Positions 1-8,868 of a stretch of DNA of 64,000 bases are shown here, one piece after another (the first letter of the stretch is position 1; every line of letters begins with the position of its first letter). The notes beneath the pieces were generated by a model. That model saw only the letters and a program-made list of their open reading frames with translations. It had not been told where the DNA came from and did not search any database. The stretch spans positions 451,001 through 515,000 of the forward strand of contig NZ_QJRF01000061.1 in NCBI RefSeq assembly GCF_013393345.1. Direction: 5' to 3'. The DNA comes from Pseudomonas taiwanensis (GTDB lineage Bacteria > Pseudomonadota > Gammaproteobacteria > Pseudomonadales > Pseudomonadaceae). A program made the translations under genes and the position numbers.

Positions 1-408
1 GTTGCCAGCTTCTTCTCCGCCGCCACCCTCAGTTGGGTCCTCGCCGCCTCGTTCGCCGCAGTGGCCCTGTGGACCCTGGTGCCGGACAAACTGGATGACG
101 ACGAAGAATCCGGCCTGAAGAAGTACGGCCCCTTCGTCACCACGCTGATCGCCTTCTTCCTGGCGGAAATGGGCGACAAGACCCAGGTCGCGACGGTGAT
201 GCTGGCGGCCCAGTACCCGGATTTCGTCATGGTGGTGATGGGGACCACCCTCGGCATGCTGATCGCCAACGTGCCGGTGGTGCTGGCCGGCAACTTCGCC
301 GCCGACCGCCTGCCGCTGACCTTGATCCGCCGCCTGGCTGCCGTCGCCTTCGCGGCCCTGGCCGTTTACGCCGTGTACGAAGCGCTGAAGCTCAGCGGAA
401 TCATCTGA
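1..408 (+). CDS. GDT1/UPF0016 (TMEM165) family cation transporter, 5'-truncated by the window edge
   Basis: The reading frame is open from base 1 and ends in TGA at 406-408, giving 135 visible residues without the true N-terminus. The second-repeat signature of the family is visible as AEMGDKTQVAT (E-x-G-D-K-T), followed by two hydrophobic segments. Family members are inner-membrane Mn2+/Ca2+ transporters made of two homologous three-helix repeats, each with an E-x-G-D-[KR]-[TS] motif. Only the second repeat is inside the window, with a short charged linker (DKLDDDEESG) before it. The GTG at base 61 is internal and not a start. Manganese export is the likely role, inferred from the family only. 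Confidence 0.85.
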   Translation, partial: VASFFSAATLSWVLAASFAAVALWTLVPDKLDDDEESGLKKYGPFVTTLIAFFLAEMGDKTQVATVMLAAQYPDFVMVVMGTTLGMLIANVPVVLAGNFAADRLPLTLIRRLAAVAFAALAVYAVYEALKLSGII

Positions 409-420
409 CGGCCCCTCGCA

Positions 421-457
421 GCGATACCCATCAGCCGCTTGGATTGATGGGTATCGC
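421..457. repeat. Palindromic intergenic repeat (GGGTATCGC family)
   Basis: A perfect 13-base inverted repeat (421-433 and 445-457) with an 11-base loop follows the transporter gene by 12 bases. The right arm and its flank (gggtatcgctccgctc) recur at 11294-11309, so this is a dispersed REP-like element and not a simple terminator; there is no T run. Confidence 0.6.
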
Positions 458-585
458 TCCGCTCAAGTTGAGCGCAACCCGCCACATCCTGCGAAATTGC
501 CACCAACCGGCGGCGTTTCGGCCAATGGCTGGAACGGCCGTACTGGTAAAGTGGCGCGCTGGATCAAGGCGCAGGGGAGCGCATC

Positions 586-1029
586 GTGTCACTGGACGAT
601 ATGAAGCGGCTGGTTCGCCAGCACATCGAGCTGTCGTGGAACAAGGGTCGCCTGGCCCTGGCCGAGCAGCTTCAGAGCAAGGATTTCCTCTACAAGAGCT
701 CTTTCATCGGCCGCGCCTTGAACAGCGCCGCCTATGGCCAGATGGTGGCGAACATCCGCGACGCCATGCCGGACCTGGAAGTGGTGGTGGAGGAATGCAT
801 CGCCGAAGGCAACAAGGTGGTGACCTGGTGCACCCTGATCGGCAGCATCCAGAAGCCCGCCCTGGGATATCCGCCCAGCGACAAGATCCTCAGTATCTCG
901 GCCATGGCCTTCTGGACCCTGAACAGCGTGGGTGAAGTGCAGGAGATCTGCACCATGTTCGACATGGAAAGCTTCCGCGCCCAACTCGGTCTTGCGACCC
1001 AGCCCCTGGCCGAGAAAGCCCTCCCCTGA
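586..1029 (+). CDS. SnoaL-like / ester-cyclase-type small protein
   Basis: A 147-residue protein starting with GTG at 586 behind GGGGAG. Its layout looks like the NTF2-like SnoaL fold: an N-terminal helix (LVRQHIELSWNKGR), a central 'MPDLEVVVEECIAEGNKVVTWCTL' type stretch in which the acidic/valine-rich strand and the 'VVTW' strand are typical, and a C-terminal strand 'EVQEICTMFDMESFRAQLG' resembling the family ending. SnoaL-like proteins include polyketide cyclases but most bacterial members have no known substrate. It stands alone on the plus strand and its stop codon directly abuts the stop of the convergent reductase gene. Substrate and function unknown. Confidence 0.7.
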   Translation: MSLDDMKRLVRQHIELSWNKGRLALAEQLQSKDFLYKSSFIGRALNSAAYGQMVANIRDAMPDLEVVVEECIAEGNKVVTWCTLIGSIQKPALGYPPSDKILSISAMAFWTLNSVGEVQEICTMFDMESFRAQLGLATQPLAEKALP

Positions 1030-2013
1030 CTAGAGATAGCCGTTGGCCCGGAACCACCCGATGGTGCGTTCCAGGGTGACCTCCAGCGGCGTCTCCGCAA
1101 CGAATCCCAGCTCATTGCGCGCCTTGCTGCCATCGAGGAACTGCCCACCCGCCATTACGGCGATGGCGGTGTCATCCAGTTTCGGCATTTCGCCAGACAG
1201 CCGATAGCGCAAACGCCCGAGCACGGCAATGCCCTTGGCCATCGCCAGCGGCATGGGTTGCGGCGGCTGGACCCCGAGCAGTCTGGCGATACGTTCAGTC
1301 AGCTCGGCGAGCTCAATGTTCTGCCCGGTGAGCAGGTAGCGCTCGCCTACCCGCCCCTTCTCCAGCGCCAGCAGCAGACCGCGCCCGGCGTCGGCGGCAT
1401 CCAGCAAGTTACGCCGGCCGGGTACGTAATGGGTCATCCAGCCTTGCGCCATGGCGGTGATGATGCGCCCCGTGCTCGGCCCGACGTCGAACTCGCCCAG
1501 GCACATGCCAGGAATCCCGATGATCACCGGCAGGCCACTGCGCGCCTGCTCACGGGCCTGCTCATCGAGCGCCCATTTGCTCAACAGGTAGGGGTTCTTC
1601 CAGCGCGGCATTCCTTCGTAGAACAGTCCTTCGTGGCCCGGCAGGCCTTCGGGATGTCGCGGCAGCGCAATCGCGGCGCCGGTATAGAGAATGCGCGGGA
1701 CATGGGCAGCGAGGCAGGCCGCGTAGAAATGGTTGGTCTGGTCGAGGGCGCTGGAGACTTCCTCCTGCCAGCGACGCGGCCGTTTCGGGTAGCCGGCGGC
1801 GCAGAAGATCACGCCATCGATACCACTGAGTGCACGCGTGAGGCCGGCATGGTCGAGCAGTTCGGCGGCCCGGCACTCGGGCTCCAGGTACGCCAGGCGT
1901 TCGATCCGTGAAGTCGGCCGGTGGATCAGCACCAGTCGGTGCCCGGCGGCCTTCACCGCCCGTGCCGCGTGATGGCCGAGCAGGCCGGTTGCTCCCAGTA
2001 CGGCGATTTTCAC
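1030..2013 (-). CDS. NAD(P)-dependent epimerase/dehydratase (extended SDR, dihydroflavonol-reductase-like)
   Basis: A 327-residue extended short-chain dehydrogenase/reductase. The N-terminus has the Rossmann glycine motif GATGLLG (residues 7-13) and the catalytic pair Y-x3-K is seen as YLLSK (Y142, K146). The length and C-terminal substrate domain fit NAD-dependent epimerases/dehydratases that act on nucleotide sugars or flavonoid- and sterol-like ketones. The actual substrate cannot be read from the sequence. Its stop codon touches the stop of the SnoaL-like gene, so the two are convergent with no spacer. Probably monocistronic. Confidence 0.85.
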   Translation of the reverse strand: MKIAVLGATGLLGHHAARAVKAAGHRLVLIHRPTSRIERLAYLEPECRAAELLDHAGLTRALSGIDGVIFCAAGYPKRPRRWQEEVSSALDQTNHFYAACLAAHVPRILYTGAAIALPRHPEGLPGHEGLFYEGMPRWKNPYLLSKWALDEQAREQARSGLPVIIGIPGMCLGEFDVGPSTGRIITAMAQGWMTHYVPGRRNLLDAADAGRGLLLALEKGRVGERYLLTGQNIELAELTERIARLLGVQPPQPMPLAMAKGIAVLGRLRYRLSGEMPKLDDTAIAVMAGGQFLDGSKARNELGFVAETPLEVTLERTIGWFRANGYL

Positions 2014-2128
2014 TGCGACTCCTCATCCGCTGGAGATTCGCCACCTCGACGCTTCGAGGTGGCGGCGAGCAGTCTAGAACGCGGGTTGCCGGGATGCCAG
2101 CCGGGGATCGCCGACAACCCGGATGTTC

Positions 2129-2947
2129 CTAGCGTTGTCCCTTCGCCTGCTCGTAAAACGGCATCACCTTGGGAATCGCGGCCTGCAGTGACGACATGCG
2201 CGAGCCGGACGATGGGTGGGTGCTCATGAACTCCGGCGGCGCTCCGCCCCCGGCCTTCTCCATCTTCTGCCAGAGAGTGATGGCGGCGTTCGGGTTGTAG
2301 CCGGCGCGCGCGGACAGTTCCAGACCGATCAGGTCGGCCTCGTTCTCGTTGGAACGGCTGTTGGGCAGGGTCATCAGGTATTCCACGCCAGCGTTGGCCA
2401 TCCCCAGGCCGGCCTGGCCGACACCGAGCACCGAGCCGATCTGGTTGGCCATCTGCACGCCATAGGCCTTGGACATGGCTTCGCGGCTGTGTTCACGCAG
2501 CGCGTGGGCGATCTCATGGCCCATGACCGCGGCCAGTTCATCGTCGGTGAGCTGGAGCTTATCGATCAGGCCGCTGAAGACGATGATCTTGCCACCCGGA
2601 CCGCAGTTGGCGTTGAGCTCTTCACTGTCGATCACGTTGGCTTCCCAGGCCCATTGCGCGGCGTCCGGACGGAACGCGGGCGTCTGGGCGATCAGCCGCT
2701 TGGCGATCGCGTCGACACGGCGGGCGTCGCTGCTGTTCTTGTCCAGCACGCCCTTCTGCTGCGCTTCGGTGAGCGTCTGCTGGTAGGACTGGGCGTACAG
2801 CTGATTCAGCTCGGAGCTCGACAGCATGCTGAACATGTACTGCTTGCGCTCGACGCCGACTGCTCCGCCACTGGTGGTATTGACGGCCTGGCATCCTGCC
2901 AGGAGCAGGGCCGCAGTCAGCCCGGACAGGTAAAACAGCTTGGCCAT
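2129..2947 (-). CDS. M48-family metalloprotease, predicted outer-membrane lipoprotein
   Basis: The ATG at 2947 is chosen because it gives a proper lipoprotein signal (MAKLFYLSGLTAALLLAGC, lipobox Cys19) and is preceded by GGAGAG; a longer in-frame reading up to 3136 lacks both. The mature protein carries the zinc-protease motif HEIAH (H144, E145, H148) and the third zinc ligand region NENEAD (E203), as in M48 peptidases such as LoiP/BepA/Oma1 relatives. The length (272 residues) fits the compact lipoprotein protease without TPRs. It probably degrades or repairs envelope proteins. It is divergent from the chemoreceptor downstream. Confidence 0.9.
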   Translation of the reverse strand: MAKLFYLSGLTAALLLAGCQAVNTTSGGAVGVERKQYMFSMLSSSELNQLYAQSYQQTLTEAQQKGVLDKNSSDARRVDAIAKRLIAQTPAFRPDAAQWAWEANVIDSEELNANCGPGGKIIVFSGLIDKLQLTDDELAAVMGHEIAHALREHSREAMSKAYGVQMANQIGSVLGVGQAGLGMANAGVEYLMTLPNSRSNENEADLIGLELSARAGYNPNAAITLWQKMEKAGGGAPPEFMSTHPSSGSRMSSLQAAIPKVMPFYEQAKGQR

Positions 2948-3119
2948 GGTGGCTCTCCATCTCTTTGCGAGGTCGGTAATGCTACGGCTGGCCAGAAAAC
3001 CCGGCAACCACGTCGTATGTAGACAAGCATGCGGCGCTTTTATCTGCATCTGCGGCTTAGGAAATTTCACAGTGCGGCCGATATAAGGAACCACGGTGAA
3101 ATCGCATTCCGGAGCCCAC

Positions 3120-5255
3120 ATGAAGTTCAGGTCCATTCAGTTCTCCATCGCAGCCTTGGCAGGAGCCAGTGTGCTGGCGGTGGTCGCAGCCCTGGTGCTC
3201 TACGCGCTGTTTTCCGGCGCCCGCACCCAGGAACTGGTCCAACAACGCACCCAGGCGCTGCTCGAACAGGGCATCAAGGAACGCCTGGTGGCGCTGGCAC
3301 GCGCCCAGGTCAGCCAGATCCAGCGGGAACTGGAGTATCCCCTGACCGTGGTGAAGGGCCTGGCCAGCACCAACCGCCTGATGGGCCTGACCGGCGCCGA
3401 CGGGCAACCGGAATTGGGCCTGGTGCGCGAAGAGATGTCGCAACTGCTACGCGCCACCGTGACCGACAACCCGAAACTGCTGGATGCCTTCGCCGCCTGG
3501 GAGCCCAACGCCTTCGCCGGAAGCGACAGCGAGTATGCCGGGCGCACGGCTGAAGGCTTCAGCCAGGACGGACGCTTCATGCCCTGGTGGTACCGCAAAG
3601 CCGACGGCACCCTGACCGTCGAGCCGATGGGCGACACACTGGAAAGCCAGAAAAAGTTGGCCACCGGTATCCGCGAGGGCGAGTACTACCTGTGCCCGAA
3701 GGAAACACGCCGCCCCTGCATCGTCGACCCGGCGCCCTACGAAATGGGTGGCAAGATGGTCATGATGTCCTCGTTCAACGCGCCGATCCTGGTCGATGGC
3801 CAGTTCCGCGGTTCGGTGGGTGCCGACCTGTCGCTGGACTTCATCCAGGACCTGCTGCGCAACGCCGACAACCAGCTTTACGAGGGTGCAGGCGAACTGG
3901 CGCTGATCTCTGCCAACGGCCGCCTGGTAGCCTTCACCAAAGACGCCAGCAAGCTGGGTGAACCGGCCGACACGGTCATTCCGGGCGAGGCGATCAGGCA
4001 ACTGACGAACCTGTCCGACGGCAAGCCGGCCTTCAGCGCCGATGGCGAGCAGATCCAGTTGCTGATGCCCTTCACCATTGCCGATACCGGCGTGCGCTGG
4101 ACACTTTTCCTGCAATTGCCACAGACAGCCGTATACGGCGACCTCAAGCAGCTCCAGACCGACCTCGCCACGCAACGCGACGCCGATATCTTCGGCATGG
4201 CTCTCGTGGGCCTGGTGATCGCCGGCCTCGGCCTGCTGGTGATCTGGTTCGTCGGCTACGGCATTGCCCGTCCGCTGCGCCAGATGGTCGGCATGCTGGA
4301 TGACATCGCCAAGGGTGACGGCGACCTGACCCAGCGCCTGCACAACAACCGCGCCGACGAGATGGGCGCCATCGCCGGCGGTTTCAACACCTTCCTCGGC
4401 AAGCTGCAGTCGATGATCAGCCAGGTGGTCACCTCGGTGCAGAAGGTCAGCGACTCTTCCGAGCACACCGCCGACATCGCCATCCGCACCAACCAGGGCG
4501 TGCAGAAGCAACTGGCGGAAATCGAGCTGGTGGCCACCGCCGTCCATGAGATGACCGCCACCGCCCAGGACGTCGCCCGCAACGCCACCCACGCAGCGGA
4601 AGCCGCCAGCCACGCCGACCAGGCGGCCAACCACGGCAAGCGCATCGTCCACAGCACCGCCGAAGCCATCTCCGCCCTGGCCACCGAAATCGGCCGGGCC
4701 GTGGGCGTGGTGCAGACCCTGGCCAAGGACAGCGAGAACATCAACGCCATCCTGGTCGCCATCCGCGGCATCGCCGAGCAGACCAACCTGCTGGCACTGA
4801 ACGCGGCCATCGAAGCGGCCCGCGCGGGCGAGCAGGGTCGCGGCTTCGCGGTGGTAGCGGACGAAGTGCGCAACCTGGCGCAGAAGACCCAGCAGGCCAC
4901 TGAAGAAATCCAGACGATGATCCAGCAACTGCAGCACGGCACCCGCGAAGTGGTGAAAGTGATGCAGGACAGCCAGGACAAGACCGACACCAGCGTGCAG
5001 CACGCCAACGAGGCCGCCCACGCGCTGGAGTCCATCACCCAGGCGGTATCGGTGATCAATGACATGAACACGCAGATCGCCAGCGCCGCCGAGGAACAGA
5101 GCGCGGTGGCCGAGGACATCAACCGCAACGTGATCAACATCGGCCAGGTCGCCAACGAAGTCGCCGGCGGCGCCGACGAAGCGTCCCAGGCCAGCGCCGA
5201 GCTGACCAAGCTGGCCGAGCAGCAAAGGCGGCTGATCAATCAGTTCAAGGTGTAA
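3120..5255 (+). CDS. Methyl-accepting chemotaxis protein with large periplasmic sensor domain
   Basis: A 711-residue chemoreceptor. The ATG at 3120 is preferred over the GTG at 3096 because CGGAG lies just upstream and the protein then begins with a short basic tail before TM1 (about residues 6-32). A periplasmic sensor region of about 320 residues follows; its size and helix-then-alpha/beta pattern fit a double Cache domain. TM2 lies at about 356-381, a HAMP domain at 382-436, and the conserved signalling hairpin tip [20 protein letters not shown] near 555-575. It should feed CheA/CheW. The ligand is not inferable. By gene order it matches what I remember as PA4633 in PAO1. A strong terminator follows directly. 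Confidence 0.95.
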   Translation: MKFRSIQFSIAALAGASVLAVVAALVLYALFSGARTQELVQQRTQALLEQGIKERLVALARAQVSQIQRELEYPLTVVKGLASTNRLMGLTGADGQPELGLVREEMSQLLRATVTDNPKLLDAFAAWEPNAFAGSDSEYAGRTAEGFSQDGRFMPWWYRKADGTLTVEPMGDTLESQKKLATGIREGEYYLCPKETRRPCIVDPAPYEMGGKMVMMSSFNAPILVDGQFRGSVGADLSLDFIQDLLRNADNQLYEGAGELALISANGRLVAFTKDASKLGEPADTVIPGEAIRQLTNLSDGKPAFSADGEQIQLLMPFTIADTGVRWTLFLQLPQTAVYGDLKQLQTDLATQRDADIFGMALVGLVIAGLGLLVIWFVGYGIARPLRQMVGMLDDIAKGDGDLTQRLHNNRADEMGAIAGGFNTFLGKLQSMISQVVTSVQKVSDSSEHTADIAIRTNQGVQKQLAEIELVATAVHEMTATAQDVARNATHAAEAASHADQAANHGKRIVHSTAEAISALATEIGRAVGVVQTLAKDSENINAILVAIRGIAEQTNLLALNAAIEAARAGEQGRGFAVVADEVRNLAQKTQQATEEIQTMIQQLQHGTREVVKVMQDSQDKTDTSVQHANEAAHALESITQAVSVINDMNTQIASAAEEQSAVAEDINRNVINIGQVANEVAGGADEASQASAELTKLAEQQRRLINQFKV

Positions 5256-5256
5256 G

Positions 5257-5286
5257 AAAAAGCCCCTCACACGAGGGGCTTTTTTT
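5257..5286 (+). terminator. Rho-independent terminator of the chemoreceptor gene
   Basis: Stem AGCCCCTC/GAGGGGCT (5261-5268 with 5273-5280), loop ACAC, then a run of T, starting one base after the stop codon. Confidence 0.9.
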
Positions 5287-5303
5287 GGCCTGCGAACTGC
5301 TCT

Positions 5304-5337
5304 TGTAGGTTGTGGCTGAGCTCCGCGAAGCCCAACA
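5304..5337. repeat. Half copy of the GTAGGTTGTGGCTGAG palindromic repeat
   Basis: The sequence matches the left arm of the 80-base palindromic repeat at 17382-17461 almost base for base, but the right arm is absent here. Confidence 0.65.
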
Positions 5338-5368
5338 CACAGCTGACCGGGATTGGTACTGCGAGATA

Positions 5369-5983
5369 TCAGGCCGGTGTCAGGCACTCCGGCCCGTCGA
5401 GCTTAGGATTGTTGACCAGGGTCGCCAGGGCGCGTTCGCGCAGCTGCGGGCCGGGCCTGGCCAGCAGTTCCAGCAATTGCATCGGCGTCGAATCGGCGGC
5501 CAGCCAGAGGCGCTGGCCCTCCTCGTCCAGCACCCGCGGGCGACGCAGGTCGGCGACTGGCTGGGTGATCATCGCCAGGCTGAGATACTCCACATCGCCC
5601 ACCGGATAGGCCTCCCAGAGCGCGGCGAGGAACAGGGTCCCGCCTTCGGCACTGACCCAGTAAGGCCGCTTGCGCACGCCGCGCCACTCATAGAAACCGT
5701 TGGCCAGGATCAGGCAGCGCCGCGAGCGGAAAGGCTCGCGGAACATCGGCTGGTCGGCCAGGGTTTCGATACGGGCATGCGACGGGGTCTTCGACAGATC
5801 GGTGAGCCAGGCCGGCGTCAGGCCCCAGCGGGCCAGGTCGACACGGCGCTGGCCGTCCAGTTCGCGCAGCATCAGCACGCGGCTGCCGGGCGCCAGGTTC
5901 CAGTGGGGTTTTTGGTCGGCGGGAAAACCGGGAATGGCGGCCAGAGCGGGCGACCAGCGGAACAGTGCGAAACGTCCAGACAT
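5369..5983 (-). CDS. SRAP (YedK/HMCES) family protein lacking the catalytic cysteine
   Basis: A 204-residue SRAP-domain protein. SRAP proteins remove the initiator Met and use Cys2 to form a covalent adduct with abasic sites in single-stranded DNA. Here the N-terminus is MSGRFALFRW, so position 2 is Ser. Arg4 and the glutamate in GFYEW (E99) remain, but the N-A-R motif is H-A-R (69-71) and the usual H-D-R-M-P segment is replaced by RRPRVLDEE (147-155), without the catalytic His. The N-terminal start at 5983 is fixed by alignment to this conserved MxGR opening, although its ribosome-binding site is weak. It lies downstream of two small genes on the same strand with a 25-base gap. Likely a divergent paralogue with altered or lost crosslinking activity. 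Confidence 0.85.
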   Translation of the reverse strand: MSGRFALFRWSPALAAIPGFPADQKPHWNLAPGSRVLMLRELDGQRRVDLARWGLTPAWLTDLSKTPSHARIETLADQPMFREPFRSRRCLILANGFYEWRGVRKRPYWVSAEGGTLFLAALWEAYPVGDVEYLSLAMITQPVADLRRPRVLDEEGQRLWLAADSTPMQLLELLARPGPQLRERALATLVNNPKLDGPECLTPA

Positions 5984-6008
5984 GAGGTGGCCAGTCGGTG
6001 TGCGGGCC

Positions 6009-6269
6009 TCAGCAGAGCAGAGTCCCGGGGTAACTGTCGGGCTCTTCGCCCGGCAAGGGTTGCGCGGCATTGTACGCGGCGATCAGACCGCTGGCGCGCT
6101 CGGCGTCTTCGTCTTCGACCAGCAGGCCGAGCAGGCCGAACATGGGCAACTCACCGATTCCGCCCAGCAGGTGCGCACCGGCCAGGTGGGCCTCCACGCC
6201 CTCGCTGGCGAGCATGCCCAGCAGCAGTTCGGCTTCGATCATGTCCCTGGGCTCATAGACGCGTCGCAT
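6009..6269 (-). CDS. DUF2007 family small protein
   Basis: An 86-residue protein beginning MRRVYEPRDMIEAELLLGML. The pattern of an 'RVYEP..x.EA..L...L...GI.A.L.G..L.GG.GELP' opening is typical of DUF2007 proteins, annotated as putative signal-transducing proteins but without a proven role. Its ATG overlaps the stop codon of the upstream CPXCG gene (TGATG), so translation is probably coupled. Confidence 0.85.
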   Translation of the reverse strand: MRRVYEPRDMIEAELLLGMLASEGVEAHLAGAHLLGGIGELPMFGLLGLLVEDEDAERASGLIAAYNAAQPLPGEEPDSYPGTLLC

Positions 6270-6451
6270 CAGTCATCCTCCCGGCGAACCTCCAGGCTCC
6301 AGTCCTGGCCATCGGTCCAGAGCAGGAACAGGATGGGCCGGCAGCACACCGGACAGTCTTCGATGTACTGCTGGTCGCCACCGGAAAGGTCGAGCACGGC
6401 TTCGGCCGGCTCGCCGCAATAGGGGCATTGGTAGTCCTCTGTCTCCAGCAT
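6269..6451 (-). CDS. CPXCG-motif cysteine-rich small protein
   Basis: A 60-residue protein with two CxxC knuckles, CPYCG (residues 9-13) and CPVCC, which together can bind one zinc ion. Such CPXCG-motif proteins are widespread in gammaproteobacteria, function unknown. It is the first gene of a three-gene minus-strand unit with the DUF2007 and SRAP genes. It overlaps the next gene by one base. Confidence 0.85.
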   Translation of the reverse strand: MLETEDYQCPYCGEPAEAVLDLSGGDQQYIEDCPVCCRPILFLLWTDGQDWSLEVRREDD

Positions 6452-6475
6452 CCCGCCTCCCGTGTGACTTGCCTG

Positions 6476-6481
6476 TATAAT
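6476..6481 (+). promoter_or_regulatory. Possible -10 element of the acyltransferase gene
   Basis: A perfect TATAAT lies 75 bases upstream of the acyltransferase start. I find no convincing -35 at 16-18 bases upstream, so the assignment rests on the hexamer and location only. Confidence 0.35.
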
Positions 6482-6555
6482 CGCCGGTCTACTTCAGGCT
6501 CCGTGCTGCGGGGCCTCCACCCAATACCCAGCCGATTCCAGAACAAGAGTGACTA

Positions 6556-7719
6556 ATGGGCGAATTCGAAGCCATCCGACCCTATGACGATGCCGAGGTC
6601 TCGACGGTGCTTGCGCGCCTGTTCGCCGACGACGCTTTCCTCGGCACCCTCACCCGCTATCGTTTTCCGAAACTGGCGGGGCCACTGGGCTGGCTCCTCA
6701 AGCCTGTTATAGCTCATCGGCTGCGCCGGGAGTTCGCCAGCATCGATTCAGTGTCCGCACTGCAGGACCGTATCGAGCCTTATGTGGACAACACCATCGA
6801 GCGCGCCACCGACGGCGTGACCTACTCGGGCGTCGAGCGCCTGAAGCCGGGCACCGCGTACCTGTTGCTGGCCAACCACCGCGACATCGTCATGGACCCG
6901 GCCTTCGTCAACTACGCCGTGTACCACGCCGGACTGCCGACGCCGCGTATCGCCATCGGTGACAACCTGCTGCAGAAGCCCTTCGTCAGCGACCTGATGC
7001 GCCTGAACAAGAGCTTCATCGTGCATCGCAACCTCGCCGGGCGCCGCGAGAAGCTGGCGGCTTTCCAGCTGCTGTCGGCGTACATCAATCATTCGATCCA
7101 GAAGGATGTCCAATCGATCTGGATCGCGCAGGCCGAGGGCCGCGCCAAAGACGGTGACGACCGTACCGATTCGGCAATCCTCAAGATGTTCCACATGAGC
7201 CGCAAGGATGAGGCGTTCGCTGATGTGATTCGCGACCTGCACCTGATCCCGGTGTCCATCAGCTACGAGTACGATCCCTGCGACCAGGCCAAGGCCCGCG
7301 AGCTGCAGATCCGCGCCAGCACCGGCAGCTACACCAAGGCTCCGGGGGAAGACGATGCGAGCATTGCGCTGGGCATCACCGGCTACAAAGGTCGTGTGCA
7401 CATTGCCTTCGGCAGTGAGATCGGCAGCGCCAGCGAAGACGCCAAACAACTGGCCCAGGAAATCGACAAGCAGATTCTCGGCGGTTATCGCCTGTTCCCC
7501 GTGCATTACCTGGCCTACGCCATGTGGGGCGAACGCGATCCTGAACTGCGCGTGCCGACTGCCGCCGAGGTGTTCAAAGGCGACGAACTGGCCCGCGCCA
7601 AGGCCGAATGGCAGAAACGTCTCGACGCCTGCCCCGAGGAGCAGCGCCCTTACCTGATCCAGCAGTACGCCACTCCCGTACGCAATCAGTACCGGATCAA
7701 GGCAGGACTGCCCCTGTAA
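6556..7719 (+). CDS. PlsC-like 1-acylglycerol-3-phosphate acyltransferase family protein
   Basis: A 387-residue protein, ATG at 6556. The acyltransferase block I is seen as LLLANHRDIVMDPAFVNYA, followed by a plausible block II/III region (IVHRNLAGRREK) and WIAQAEGRAKDGDD, which resembles the FPEGTRS-type glycerol-phosphate binding block. Block I has five residues between His and the conserved Asp (H-x5-D) and not the usual four. I believe this is a feature of this long subfamily. It is predicted to acylate a lysophospholipid or similar acceptor at the inner membrane. No transmembrane segment is obvious. Monocistronic, closed by a strong terminator. Confidence 0.8.
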   Translation: MGEFEAIRPYDDAEVSTVLARLFADDAFLGTLTRYRFPKLAGPLGWLLKPVIAHRLRREFASIDSVSALQDRIEPYVDNTIERATDGVTYSGVERLKPGTAYLLLANHRDIVMDPAFVNYAVYHAGLPTPRIAIGDNLLQKPFVSDLMRLNKSFIVHRNLAGRREKLAAFQLLSAYINHSIQKDVQSIWIAQAEGRAKDGDDRTDSAILKMFHMSRKDEAFADVIRDLHLIPVSISYEYDPCDQAKARELQIRASTGSYTKAPGEDDASIALGITGYKGRVHIAFGSEIGSASEDAKQLAQEIDKQILGGYRLFPVHYLAYAMWGERDPELRVPTAAEVFKGDELARAKAEWQKRLDACPEEQRPYLIQQYATPVRNQYRIKAGLPL

Positions 7720-7735
7720 CACGGATTCGGAATGC

Positions 7736-7770
7736 AAAAACGGCGACCCTGGGGTCGCCGTTTTTGTTTT
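7736..7770. terminator. Bidirectional terminator between acyltransferase and membrane-protein gene
   Basis: Stem ACGGCGACC/GGTCGCCGT with A-run before and T-run after, so it can end transcripts from both converging genes. Confidence 0.9.
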
Positions 7771-7782
7771 AGCCCGATGGCA

Positions 7783-8061
7783 TCAGATTTGCGTACTGGC
7801 CCAGGAAACCCCCAAGGCCACCGCCAGGCTGAAATAGCCGAAGGCGTAGAAGAAGCGGTTCAGGCGTCGGGCGCCCTCATCCAGCATATCGGTGGCTTCG
7901 TCCAGATCGCTTTCGGCGGCCAGGCGTGCGATGGAGCGCCGCTCCCGCAGACGAGTAGCCAGCAGCACCCAGGCGCCAGCACCAGCAAAGAACAGGGCCA
8001 GGCCATTGACGACCTGTGCGGGGTGGGCCAGGAACATGGCCCAAAGCGCCTGCAGCGACAT
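7783..8061 (-). CDS. Small two-helix membrane protein of unknown function
   Basis: The ATG at 8061 has GGAG six bases upstream, giving 92 residues (MSLQALWAMFLAHPAQVV...). There are two hydrophobic helices, about residues 15-35 and 70-88, separated by a charged segment (RLRERRSIARL...ESDLDEATDMLDEGARRLNR) that would sit in the cytoplasm or periplasm. No family recognised. It lies downstream of yajG on the same strand but beyond a terminator, so it is probably transcribed on its own. Confidence 0.7.
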   Translation of the reverse strand: MSLQALWAMFLAHPAQVVNGLALFFAGAGAWVLLATRLRERRSIARLAAESDLDEATDMLDEGARRLNRFFYAFGYFSLAVALGVSWASTQI

Positions 8062-8238
8062 CTCGAACTCCGCTTCAGGAGGTGCCACCGTGCACTCAAC
8101 CTGCAAGACAAATATCTGCCCGCCCTGATCCGGGGGGTCTATAGGAAAGACGCGAGTTTACCGAAACCGCGGCCTGCCCATTCGCTCCTTCCGACGAATG
8201 CCGCCGGAGTCATGAAAGCCCAAGGGACTGCGGGGGCA

Positions 8239-8265
8239 AGAAAAAGCCCGGCACTTGGCCGGGCT
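8239..8265 (-). terminator. Terminator of yajG
   Basis: On the minus strand the stem AGCCCGGC/GCCGGGCT is followed by a run of T (8239-8244), 18 bases after the yajG stop. Confidence 0.9.
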
Positions 8266-8283
8266 CTCCGAGGCGGGGTGCGC

Positions 8284-8868
8284 TTACTGCTGCGACAGAA
8301 CCTGACCGATGGTCGGGTCCTTGAAGGCGCGGGTCATGGCATCGCTCAGCACATCGCTCACCAGCTTGGTGTTGGTCTGCTGGTTCGGTGCAGTACCGAA
8401 GCGCTGGTTCAGCGAGGCACCGTACTTGCCGCTGTAGCGGCGGCTGCTGTTCTGCACGTCGACACGGAAACTGGCACTGATGTTGGCCTCGGTGACATAG
8501 GTCTCCTTGGGCGACTGGTACTTCAGGTCAGCCAGGGTCAGGGTCAGTTGCGGGGCGTTATAGGCGTTCGGCGACGGGGTGAAGCCCAGCAAACGCACAG
8601 CGGCCTCGGCCTCGGCTTGCAAGCGCGGCAGGATGTCCTGGCCCTGCACGCTGATGGCGCTGGTATCGGCATAGATGCCGCCACGGGTACCGAGGACCGG
8701 AGAAGGACGACCGTCGGCCACGCGCACCACCACTGGCTGACCTTGGCCAACCGGAGTCAGCGGGCCGGTGAGCTTGGGTTGCGGGCTGAGTTGTTGCGGG
8801 CTGAGGGCACAGCCGACCAGGGTCAGGCTGAGGGCGGCCAGCAGGCCAAGCAACGGGCGTTTCAGCAT
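8284..8868 (-). CDS. yajG: YajG family lipoprotein
   Basis: The ATG at 8868 follows GGAGAG and opens a lipoprotein signal MLKRPLLGLLAALSLTLVGC (Cys20). The 194-residue product has the typical YajG pattern: 'VVVRVADGRPSPVLGTRGG' near residue 50, then a C-terminal half with 'SDVLSDAMTRAFKDPTI'. YajG proteins are abundant outer-membrane lipoproteins of gammaproteobacteria with no known activity. Longer in-frame readings to 9249 lack a signal and are rejected. Confidence 0.9.
   Translation of the reverse strand: MLKRPLLGLLAALSLTLVGCALSPQQLSPQPKLTGPLTPVGQGQPVVVRVADGRPSPVLGTRGGIYADTSAISVQGQDILPRLQAEAEAAVRLLGFTPSPNAYNAPQLTLTLADLKYQSPKETYVTEANISASFRVDVQNSSRRYSGKYGASLNQRFGTAPNQQTNTKLVSDVLSDAMTRAFKDPTIGQVLSQQ

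Noticed and set aside
3447..5387. 646-codon minus-strand ORF across the chemoreceptor
   Set aside because: It is antisense to a complete MCP gene, low in complexity (Gly/Val/Leu/His-rich), and has no recognisable domain; long antisense ORFs are common at this GC content.
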